Origin: JAYZDP01 sp036337765
GTDB taxonomy: Bacteria > Acidobacteriota > Thermoanaerobaculia > Multivoradales > Multivoraceae
DNA length: 5,188 nt
Reading direction: 5' to 3'
Assembly: GCA_036337765.1 (NCBI GenBank)
Contig: JAYZDP010000202.1
Span: 1 to 5,188, forward strand
Shown: positions 1 to 5,188 of the stretch, in pieces
Numbering within the stretch: position 1 is the first letter of the stretch
How the letters are laid out: the number at the start of each line of letters is the position of its first letter
Made by a program: the position numbers and the translations under genes
Notes under the pieces: model-generated
What the model was told of the DNA's origin: nothing
The model's database searches: none
The model's input: the letters and a program-made list of their open reading frames with translations, nothing else

Positions 1-2
1 CA

Positions 3-284
3 TGGCCGCGGGTCCTGCGCTCCAAAGGTACTGAAACACGGTCAGTGGCAGGGCTGAGCGATCTCTGGTGGGCCTGCTCGTCCGATGCGCTAGCTCTAGA
101 CTCGGTGCCGCGTCGGCAGAAGCTAGCCAACGAGCGTCGGATCGACGCTGCCATGGATCAGCTCGAGGCTCGCCTCAGCTCGATTGCATCCGAGCCTGAA
201 GCCATCGAAGAGTGGAAGGGACACCTGCGCTGTGCCGGGGCACCGGACGGCGTGTGCCCCCGCCCCGGAGGGGAACACCACTAG
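3..284 (+). CDS. Partial hypothetical protein, C-terminal part (5' end outside window)
   Basis: The frame is open from the left edge (first full codon at 3) to a TAG stop at 282-284, so the gene probably starts before the window; a GTG at 45 is a possible internal start but has no convincing ribosome site. I do not recognise the family. The middle part, roughly from base 80 to 220, reads as a hydrophilic, charged, helix-forming segment rich in Arg, Glu and Ala with regular spacing of Leu and Ile, which looks like genuine protein. The last 17 or so residues are Gly/Pro-rich with two cysteines and end in His-His. No signal peptide or membrane segment is visible. It converges on the minus-strand SEC-C gene and its stop lies inside the left arm of a shared inverted repeat, which supports it as a real gene end. 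Codon third positions are less GC-rich than in the neighbouring dehydrogenase gene. It could still be a chance open frame. Confidence 0.4.
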   Translation, partial: WPRVLRSKGTETRSVAGLSDLWWACSSDALALDSVPRRQKLANERRIDAAMDQLEARLSSIASEPEAIEEWKGHLRCAGAPDGVCPRPGGEHH

Positions 285-320
285 TGCGCCCGTGGTAGCG
301 ACCACGGGTTGCACTAGTGG
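278..320. terminator. Long inverted repeat holding the stop codons of two convergent genes; probable bidirectional terminator
   Basis: A 10-base arm at 278-287 is perfectly complementary to 311-320, and an inner 8-base arm at 289-296 to 301-308, around a 4-base loop at 297-300. The only interruption is one base (288) against two (309-310), where a G-U pair can form in plus-strand RNA. Each outer arm carries the self-palindrome CACTAGTG (279-286 and 312-319), so the plus-strand frame and the minus-strand SEC-C gene both end in CAC TAG inside the repeat. Neither side has a proper run of T: the minus-strand transcript continues UGUUCC and the plus-strand transcript CAAUGG. It therefore lacks the classical tail of an intrinsic terminator. 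Position between convergent genes makes termination or 3'-end protection the likeliest role; a protein-binding palindrome pair is an alternative. Confidence 0.65.
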
Positions 321-559
321 CAATGGCCGTGCGACTGCGACCAGCTTTGTCCCGGCGGGCAGGTCGGATTCTCTCCGCTTCCGGCCGAGCGGATGTAGGA
401 GATTGCCAAGAGGCCTGCGACCAGGGCCACGGCCGTGATGACCAGCCACTGCCTGGTCGTAAGACCGCGCTGCTCGACGCCGCCGCAGCAGGCCTTGTAC
501 TTCTTACCGCTGCCACAGGGGCATGGATCGTTCCGCCCGACCTTGGTCGCAGTCGCCAT
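314..559 (-). CDS. Small membrane-anchored SEC-C motif protein with Cys/His-rich C-terminal tail
   Basis: This 81-residue protein begins with a textbook SEC-C zinc motif: residues 8-25 read G-R-N-D-P-C-P-C-G-S-G-K-K-Y-K then Ala and a Cys pair, with zinc ligands C13, C15, C24 and C25 (C24/C25 supplying the third and fourth positions). The same module occurs at the C-terminus of SecA and in many unrelated proteins, so it shows metal binding but not a specific function. Residues 38-56 form one hydrophobic membrane segment. The seven Lys/Arg before it predict the N-terminus in the cytoplasm. The tail after it (57-81) would face the periplasm and holds C67, W73, H77, H79, C80 and H81, a possible second metal site. 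The ATG at 559 lies 8 bases after the dehydrogenase stop with only a weak ribosome site, suggesting translational coupling. The stop lies in the inverted repeat at 278-320. A role in handling metal or maturing the neighbouring enzyme is possible but unproven. Confidence 0.85.
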   Translation of the reverse strand: MATATKVGRNDPCPCGSGKKYKACCGGVEQRGLTTRQWLVITAVALVAGLLAISYIRSAGSGENPTCPPGQSWSQSHGHCH

Positions 560-567
560 CTCAAACG

Positions 568-2685
568 CTAGAGCGAGAACACCCAGATCGCGGCGCCGCC
601 TTTTGGCGGGCCGTCGCTCTCGCCACCGCCACCGAGGAGGCTGCCAAGGGTTCCCGCCAGGGCGCCGATGTGGAAGTTGTTAACTCCGGCGACGATGGCG
701 ACGTACTGGGTGCCGTCGACGCTGTAGGTGATGACGCTCGAGCTCGGGTTGTCGTCCAGTGCCTTCTCCCAAAGCATCTCTCCCGTCGCATCGTCGAATG
801 CCTTCAGCGACGGCGCGGTATCGCCGACGAAGACGATGCCGCCGGCGGTGGCGAGCGCCCCGGTCGAGACCGCACCTTCGAGCTCGACGAGCCAGGCCCG
901 CTTGCGGCTTGCGAGGTCGATCGCCTGCAGTCGGCCGACCTTGCCGTCTGCGCTCTCGGGATGCGTCGCCCCCGAGATGCCGAGCCCGGAGGTCAGGAGT
1001 CGCCCTCCCTCCTTTCCCATGTGCATGCACGACTCGGTGAGGGGCAGGTAGAGCATCTGGGTCTGGGGGCTGTAGGAGGTCGGCGGCCAGCTGCGGGCGC
1101 CGAAGGCACTCGGGCAGACGTCGAACTCCTTGTCGGGACCCGGCCACAGCGCCAGGTCGTACGTCTTCTCGCCCGTCTCCGGGTCGATGTCGGTGATGAC
1201 GTTCTGGATGCCCGCGTCGACCGAGAACAGGTACCGACCCGTCTTCGCATCGACCGCCTCGACGATCGCTACCTTGCCGACGTTGAGCACCACCCTGCGC
1301 GTTTCTCCCTTGAGCGGGAGATCGATGATCTGGCGCTCGAAGACCCAGTCGAGGTCCCACTGGTCGTTCGACATGTGCTGGTAGTGCCAGACCAGCTCGC
1401 CGTTGTCGGGGTTGATGGCGATCGTGCTGTTGGTGTACAGCGCCTCGCTCGACACACCAGCCTTGTCGACCGGGTTCACGAGCGGACCGGTGTCGTAGGT
1501 GGGAGCGGTGCCGTAGAAGACCATGTTCAGCTCCGGATCATAGGAGCCGGTCTGCCAAATCGAGCCGCCACTGCGCTTGTCCAGCGGCACGTCGTTCCAG
1601 GTTTCGCCGCCCGGCGTTCCCGGTCGGGCGATGGTGTGGAAGCGCCACGCTTCCTCGCCGGATTCGATGTCGATGGCGACCAAGAAGCCTCCCTTCGGCA
1701 CGAAGCTCGCCGTGACGGGCTGGATCAGCTTGTCGCCGACCACGAGCGGTGCGCTGCGCAGGTTGTAGCTCAACATCGCTGCGGGGGCGTCGGATTCGCG
1801 CCGGATGGTGTGGTCCCAGATCAGCTCCCCGGTCTTGGAGCTCAAGGCGAGAACGTGCAGGTCAGAGGTCGGAACGAGGACCTTGTCGCCCGCGAGCGCG
1901 ATCCCCAGCTTCTGACTCGACGGTCCGTCGGGCTTGTACTGGTGGCGCCAGAGAATGTCGCCGTTGGTCGCGTCGATGGCCAGTACGGTGTCGGGGAACG
2001 AGTGCAGGAACATGATCCCGTCATGAACGACCGGCATCGGCATGCTGACGCCTGCCCGCAGCGGCTGGCGCCAGGCGATCGCCAGGTTGGCCACGCTGTC
2101 TTTGTTGATCTGCTCTAGCTTGCTGAAGGTCTGGGCGTTGTAGGAGGCCTGCGTCTGGAGCCAGTCTTGTGGCGCCGGGTCGCGCAGCATCGCCGCCGTC
2201 ACCGGCGACATGTTCGCGAGTCGCTCGGATTCCCCCGCGGCGACCTCGGGAGCGTCTGGCTCGTAGTCGGCTCCCGCGAGCTGGGGAATATCGATGTCGT
2301 CCAGATCAGCGACCGCGGTCGGCAGCGCGTCGCCCGCCTCGAAACCATTGGACTTGAGGATGTAGGCGAGGATGTTTGCGTAGACCTCGTCGCCGAGGGT
2401 GCCGGCACGAGGATCCGGAGGCATGCGCCGCAGGTGAAACGCGAGCACGCCCGCAGACTTGTCGCGCCAGGTCACGTCGAATCGGCTACCGACCAGAGGC
2501 GGCGAGAGATGCTCGCCCTCCAGTCGCACCCCGTGGCACTCGGAGCAGCTCTTGTTGTAGGCCGCACGGCCCTTGCGGGCCTGTTCCTCCGAGAAGCTGG
2601 CGTCGGCAGCCAGACCCGCGGTCGACCCGCCGAGCAAAAAGGCCGTCACCACACAAGCGATACCGCGATCTCGGATTCCCATCAT
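568..2685 (-). CDS. PQQ-dependent (quinoprotein) dehydrogenase with N-terminal cytochrome c domain
   Basis: The 705-residue product resembles periplasmic quinoprotein alcohol dehydrogenases, which oxidise alcohols with PQQ and pass electrons to haem c. Residues 1-27 are a signal peptide (basic start, hydrophobic core, cleavage near GLA-AD). Residues 29-113 are a class I cytochrome c domain with the haem motif C47-S-E-C50-H51 and a likely axial Met at M88 (RRMPPD). An acidic linker follows to about 170, then a beta-propeller with at least seven blade ends resembling the quinoprotein tryptophan motif (near 234-248, 278-292, 334-349, 421-436, 474-488, 586-599, 627-641). The stretch WHYQ...ND441QWD matches the region of the catalytic Asp. 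The usual Ca2+-ligand Glu and the Asn of the GTGN motif are not evident, and the vicinal Cys pair of many alcohol dehydrogenases is absent. The haem domain is N-terminal, whereas type II alcohol dehydrogenases carry it at the C-terminus. The substrate cannot be told. Start: tandem ATGs at 2685 and 2682, with AGGAG 4 and 7 bases upstream; an in-frame TTG at 2745 was not chosen. Confidence 0.94.
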   Translation of the reverse strand: MMGIRDRGIACVVTAFLLGGSTAGLAADASFSEEQARKGRAAYNKSCSECHGVRLEGEHLSPPLVGSRFDVTWRDKSAGVLAFHLRRMPPDPRAGTLGDEVYANILAYILKSNGFEAGDALPTAVADLDDIDIPQLAGADYEPDAPEVAAGESERLANMSPVTAAMLRDPAPQDWLQTQASYNAQTFSKLEQINKDSVANLAIAWRQPLRAGVSMPMPVVHDGIMFLHSFPDTVLAIDATNGDILWRHQYKPDGPSSQKLGIALAGDKVLVPTSDLHVLALSSKTGELIWDHTIRRESDAPAAMLSYNLRSAPLVVGDKLIQPVTASFVPKGGFLVAIDIESGEEAWRFHTIARPGTPGGETWNDVPLDKRSGGSIWQTGSYDPELNMVFYGTAPTYDTGPLVNPVDKAGVSSEALYTNSTIAINPDNGELVWHYQHMSNDQWDLDWVFERQIIDLPLKGETRRVVLNVGKVAIVEAVDAKTGRYLFSVDAGIQNVITDIDPETGEKTYDLALWPGPDKEFDVCPSAFGARSWPPTSYSPQTQMLYLPLTESCMHMGKEGGRLLTSGLGISGATHPESADGKVGRLQAIDLASRKRAWLVELEGAVSTGALATAGGIVFVGDTAPSLKAFDDATGEMLWEKALDDNPSSSVITYSVDGTQYVAIVAGVNNFHIGALAGTLGSLLGGGGESDGPPKGGAAIWVFSL

Positions 2686-2689
2686 GCGT

Positions 2690-2694
2690 CTCCT
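2690..2694 (-). promoter_or_regulatory. Ribosome binding site of the quinoprotein dehydrogenase
   Basis: The minus strand reads GGAAGAGGAGACGC immediately before the tandem ATG pair. The AGGAG core sits 4 bases before the ATG at 2685 and 7 bases before the ATG at 2682, so the second ATG has the more usual spacing. This site fixes the start and rules out the longer TTG-started frame, whose extra 20 residues would spoil the signal peptide. Confidence 0.75.
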
Positions 2695-2741
2695 CTTCCC
2701 ATACGGTGCGTACGCGCATCCTACCCGGATGTTCTCGGTTC

Positions 2742-3152
2742 TCAACGTCGGCTCGGAGCCTCGATGTCGACGCTCTCACGTGGGTCCTTGGCGAAAGGAA
2801 GGGCCAACTGGCGGAGATACCCCTTTGGGAACTGCGCGTCGCCGAGGCCCATCGAATCGGGCCACGCGTCACCGGGAAGGTGGTAGGTGCCGAAGACCCG
2901 GTCGATCGCGCGCATGTCGAGATACGAGTACGAGCCATGACTCTCATGATCGGTGGCGTTGTAGAGGTGGGCAGTGCGCTCCGGTGCCGGAGCGTCAATC
3001 GTCGGTCGGAGGAAGTAGCTCAGATAGACGAACGCGCCAACGGTGGCGCCGATCGCGACGGCCATCGTCAGGACGACGAGCAACACGAATCCCGGCCGCT
3101 TGCGCAACGAGCGTAGGGCGTATCTCAGATCTTGAAGCCACGTCATTGACAT
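2742..3152 (-). CDS. Truncated ABC-transporter permease (ADOP / MacB-FtsX type), N-terminal part with unrelated tail
   Basis: The first 80 or so of 136 residues match the start of ADOP-type permeases (acidobacterial duplicated orphan permeases, MacB/FtsX superfamily): a cytoplasmic amphipathic start WLQDLRYALRSLRKRPGF, one membrane helix at about 22-48, then the beginning of the periplasmic domain (PERTAHLYN, SYSYLDMRAI). Full members are about 800 residues with further helices and two FtsX domains. Here everything after about residue 83 (base 2903) is missing, replaced by a hydrophilic tail of 53 residues that I do not recognise. It cannot work as a normal transporter, so it is most likely the remnant of an internal deletion, although a short membrane protein of new function is possible. 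Starts: the ATG at 3152 has GGAGG 9 bases upstream, and the ATG at 3146 has AGAGG 9 bases upstream; a TTG at 3155 is less likely. It lies 56 bases upstream of the dehydrogenase start and is probably its operon leader. Confidence 0.72.
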   Translation of the reverse strand: MSMTWLQDLRYALRSLRKRPGFVLLVVLTMAVAIGATVGAFVYLSYFLRPTIDAPAPERTAHLYNATDHESHGSYSYLDMRAIDRVFGTYHLPGDAWPDSMGLGDAQFPKGYLRQLALPFAKDPRESVDIEAPSRR

Positions 3153-3161
3153 CAACCTCTG

Positions 3162-3166
3162 CCTCC
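3162..3166 (-). promoter_or_regulatory. Ribosome binding site of the truncated permease
   Basis: GGAGG on the minus strand lies 9 bases before the ATG at 3152, and a second purine-rich site AGAGG (3160-3156) lies 9 bases before the ATG at 3146. Both suit translation and show the fragment has retained its initiation signals, but they leave the exact start undecided by two codons. Confidence 0.5.
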
Positions 3167-3316
3167 ACCGAGAATGCGGGTCCTGTATCGGCCGGGAAGA
3201 CCTCGCCGCTGTTGAGTTCTACGCCAATCGATCATCTTCCGTCCACCCAGGGCTCCGTCACGCATGCAGACGCGCCCTGCTCTCGGACTGCCCGCAAACC
3301 CTGCACACGAGTCGGT

Positions 3317-3364
3317 GAAAACCCCGTCCCGATCGTCTGCGACATCGCGGGACGACAGGACGGG
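3317..3364 (-). terminator. Rho-independent terminator after the esterase gene
   Basis: On the minus strand, starting 38 bases after the esterase stop, CCCGTCC (3364-3358) pairs perfectly with GGACGGG (3329-3323). Inside it, GTCGTC (3356-3351) pairs with GACGAT (3337-3332), with one end pair being G-U in minus-strand RNA only. The apex can close further as GCGA/TCGC. The stem is followed by G and then TTTT (3321-3318). The wobble pair and the T-run both fit transcription from the minus strand. The T-run is short, so termination may be incomplete. Confidence 0.65.
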
Positions 3365-3402
3365 TACGAAGCCGCGCCGGTCGATTCGCCGATCCGGGGT
3401 GC

Positions 3403-5184
3403 CTAATATCGCCAGCTCTTGGTGTCGGCACCGGCGGGCGCGGTCTCACGAATCCGTTCGAGGATTCTGGGGACGTACATCGTGTTGTAGCGCAACCGAG
3501 AAATATGGTTGCCGTTCTCGTGATCACCGTTCCAACAGTGCTCGGCCCGGTCGCCGTAATCCACCACGCCGGCGTAGTAGGGAGAGGTGGTGCCCTCGAG
3601 GAAACGCTCGGTGCTGTAGACGGCGTTGTTCAGGTAGTAGTTGTCCATGTCGCCGCAGTAGATGTGCAGCTTGCCTTCGAGCTTGGGGCCCAGAGTCTCC
3701 CAGTCGCGTTCGAGGATGTACCGGAGATCGTAGTTCTCGCGCCAGTACTGCGCGACCTCTTTGTCGATCTCGCCGGTGATCTTGTTCCAGATCGGCTTGG
3801 GGTAGCCGTCTTCGCCCTGCGGGGAGTACACCGCTTGCCAGATGTCCAGCTGATCACCAGAACGACCCTTCCTGCCTTTCACCAACTCCATGTAGGCCAT
3901 GTCGCGGATGGTGGCGTCCACGTCGCCGAGGTAGTTGCGATGGGCCGGCCGCAGAGTCCGCTTGAGGCGGCTCGGGTAGAAGTAGGCGTTGTCGTCCTCG
4001 TAGAGGTTGACCGTCATGTAGGAAGTGAAGTCGATCGGGTCAGGACAGGCGATGAACGCACCGTTGATGTCATCGGGGTAGAAGACCTGCGCCGCCATCG
4101 CCTCCCATCCTCCCGTGGATCCACCGTAGGTGAATCTTGCCCAGCCCTCACCGATACCGCGAAACTCCTTCTCGATATGGGGAATCAGCTCGTGCATGAT
4201 GGCGTCGCCCCAGGGCCCCATGCTGGCCGAGTTCACGGCGTAGGAATCGTCGTAGTAGGGCGTTGGATGCTGTATCTCGACGATCAGAATTCTGGGAAAG
4301 TCGGCTGAAGTCCACGTCTGGTAGAAGCGCCAGGCCTCCTCTTGCTGGATCCGGTTGTATCCGCTGACACCGAAACGCGCGCTGTAGTCGGGTTCCAGGT
4401 CCGGATCGGGAGGAGTGGTACGAATGCCGCCGAAATCGGACGGGAAATGGCCATGGAAGATGGCCAAGGGAAAGCGGGCCTCTGGGTGTTCCGCCCATTC
4501 ATGGGGTACCAGGACGTGGGCACCGAGGTGCATCGGGCGGCCCCAGAACTCCGTCAGTAGATCGCTGTGAACGGTGACGTGCTTGACCAGGTCTGTGTCT
4601 TGTGGAGGCGCGATCGGCGCGATCACCTGATCGACCGTCAGTCGGTGCGAACTGCCGGGGCCGACCTGCACCGAGACCGGGAGTGAGTAGACATTACCGG
4701 GCGACCGATTCCACTGTTGCCCTTCGCCTCGATCCATGGGTAGCTTGACCGTGTGCCCGGTACTGAGCTCGAAGGTGTCGTAGACGTGCAGGGTTGCCTG
4801 TGCGTAGTAGCGCCCTTCAGGAAGCTCGGCTGTCGTCGGGCGCGGATAGCCGAAAGCGGCGCCGTCAATCACCAGGGGCTGCGACGGGTCGTGCTCGTCG
4901 ACTTCGATACCGAAGATCGCGGCGCTGTCGAGGCCGAATCCGGTCTGGAAGCGTGGCTCCCGGGAATCGTCTTCGGCCAGCGCCAGGATCAGACGGCCGC
5001 TCACCGTCTCCCCGAGGCTCTCTAGGACAGAGCCGTCGAACTCGATCGTGAACTCGGTTGCCGTGGGTGCCCCGTCAGGGCCGACGCAGCCCGGGCTGGC
5101 CAACAAACACAGCCCGGTCGTCAGGGCGCGCGCGGCTCGGGACTTTGCTTGCGAGAGTCGGGGGATCGGGCTCGATATCAACAT
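3403..5184 (-). CDS. Exported alpha/beta-hydrolase-fold esterase (putative esterase family)
   Basis: The 593-residue product starts with an export signal (basic residues to about 19, hydrophobic 21-29, then SPGC33). C33 could be lipidated, but Ser at -3 and Pro at -2 are poor for a lipobox, so lipoprotein status is uncertain. Residues 44-190 look like a beta-sandwich accessory domain. The hydrolase part, about 200-575, has an oxyanion-type FHGHFPSDFGG (243-253) and the nucleophile motif G-G-S356-T-G followed by GWEAMA, as in serine esterases. Candidates for the remaining triad are D512 or D514 in CGDMDNYY and H549, H555 or H560 near the C-terminus. It probably hydrolyses an ester in the periplasm or at the cell surface; the substrate is not evident, and a peptidase-like relative is possible. 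The ATG at 5184 leaves only 4 bases of upstream sequence, so the ribosome site cannot be judged and a start further upstream cannot be excluded. The gene is followed by a terminator, so it probably does not share a transcript with the dehydrogenase. Confidence 0.85.
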   Translation of the reverse strand: MLISSPIPRLSQAKSRAARALTTGLCLLASPGCVGPDGAPTATEFTIEFDGSVLESLGETVSGRLILALAEDDSREPRFQTGFGLDSAAIFGIEVDEHDPSQPLVIDGAAFGYPRPTTAELPEGRYYAQATLHVYDTFELSTGHTVKLPMDRGEGQQWNRSPGNVYSLPVSVQVGPGSSHRLTVDQVIAPIAPPQDTDLVKHVTVHSDLLTEFWGRPMHLGAHVLVPHEWAEHPEARFPLAIFHGHFPSDFGGIRTTPPDPDLEPDYSARFGVSGYNRIQQEEAWRFYQTWTSADFPRILIVEIQHPTPYYDDSYAVNSASMGPWGDAIMHELIPHIEKEFRGIGEGWARFTYGGSTGGWEAMAAQVFYPDDINGAFIACPDPIDFTSYMTVNLYEDDNAYFYPSRLKRTLRPAHRNYLGDVDATIRDMAYMELVKGRKGRSGDQLDIWQAVYSPQGEDGYPKPIWNKITGEIDKEVAQYWRENYDLRYILERDWETLGPKLEGKLHIYCGDMDNYYLNNAVYSTERFLEGTTSPYYAGVVDYGDRAEHCWNGDHENGNHISRLRYNTMYVPRILERIRETAPAGADTKSWRY

Positions 5185-5188
5185 CGTT

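Larger units (their letters stand above)
3156..3402. other. Intergenic region between the esterase and the permease-dehydrogenase-SEC-C cluster
   Basis: These 247 bases carry no convincing gene. The right part holds the esterase terminator at 3317-3364. The remaining 160 or so bases should contain the promoter of the downstream minus-strand cluster, but I see no clear -35/-10 pair of the housekeeping type and no sigma-54 motif. The open frames crossing it on the plus strand are rich in Arg, Ser and Pro and look like frame shadows. Confidence 0.5.

Noticed and set aside
90..318. Possible cloning-vector or polylinker sequence, because several CTAG-containing six-base palindromes occur close together
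   Set aside because: The sites are spread over more than 200 bases within a continuous open frame, with no vector promoter, tag or primer sequence visible.
123..564. Minus-strand frames of 108 and 129 codons overlapping the SEC-C gene
   Set aside because: They are out of frame with the SEC-C protein, whose zinc motif and membrane segment are unmistakable, and show no motifs of their own.
523..2118. 531-codon open frame on the plus strand
   Set aside because: It is antisense to the clearly recognisable quinoprotein gene, has no family resemblance, and is rich in Arg, Asp and Val, as expected for the complement of a high-GC gene.
2686..2745. Longer dehydrogenase start at a TTG (2745)
   Set aside because: It would add 20 polar residues before the signal peptide and overlap the permease stop, whereas the ATG pair at 2685/2682 has a strong AGGAG at proper spacing.
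3156..3316. Promoter for the minus-strand cluster
   Set aside because: A promoter is expected here, but no hexamer pair with acceptable spacing stood out, so none is annotated.
2167..3406. Three overlapping plus-strand frames crossing the dehydrogenase 5' end, permease fragment and intergenic region
   Set aside because: They overlap one another in different frames, are Arg/Ser/Pro-rich, and oppose genes with clear domain evidence.
3505..4308. 267-codon plus-strand frame rich in Val and Gly
   Set aside because: It lies wholly opposite the esterase gene, and its composition is that of an antisense shadow without any recognisable motif.
1..5188. tRNA, rRNA, CRISPR array or insertion sequence
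   Set aside because: No repeated spacer structure, terminal inverted repeats with a transposase, or recognisable RNA gene was seen on reading both strands.

Overview
The window is high-GC bacterial DNA with almost all coding capacity on the minus strand. In minus-strand order it holds four genes: a secreted alpha/beta-hydrolase-type esterase (5184-3403); a short truncated FtsX/MacB-type permease of the ADOP kind (3152-2742); a periplasmic quinoprotein dehydrogenase with an N-terminal cytochrome c domain (2685-568); and a small membrane-anchored SEC-C zinc-motif protein (559-314). An open reading frame without a clear family enters from the left edge on the plus strand and converges on them, ending at 284.

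The ADOP-type N-terminus is typical of Acidobacteriota and is also found in some Gemmatimonadota, Myxococcota and related soil or marine lineages. Together with the high GC content, a PQQ/cytochrome c enzyme and a large exported esterase, it points to a free-living aerobic Gram-negative heterotroph. I cannot place it more precisely than that.

The esterase is followed by a good intrinsic terminator (3364-3317), so it probably ends one transcription unit. The next unit appears to start in the roughly 160 bases between that terminator and the permease fragment. It would include the permease fragment, the dehydrogenase (56-base gap, strong ribosome site) and the SEC-C protein (8-base gap, weak ribosome site, probably translationally coupled). 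It ends at a long, almost perfect inverted repeat (278-320) that contains the stop codons of both the SEC-C gene and the converging plus-strand frame, which looks like a shared bidirectional terminator.

Functionally, the exported esterase and the periplasmic quinoprotein could act in sequence, with ester cleavage releasing an alcohol whose oxidation feeds electrons to the fused haem. That is inference from proximity only. The points most worth a second look are the altered calcium/PQQ site of the dehydrogenase, the coupled SEC-C protein with a predicted periplasmic Cys/His tail, the truncated permease, and the double-stop hairpin.
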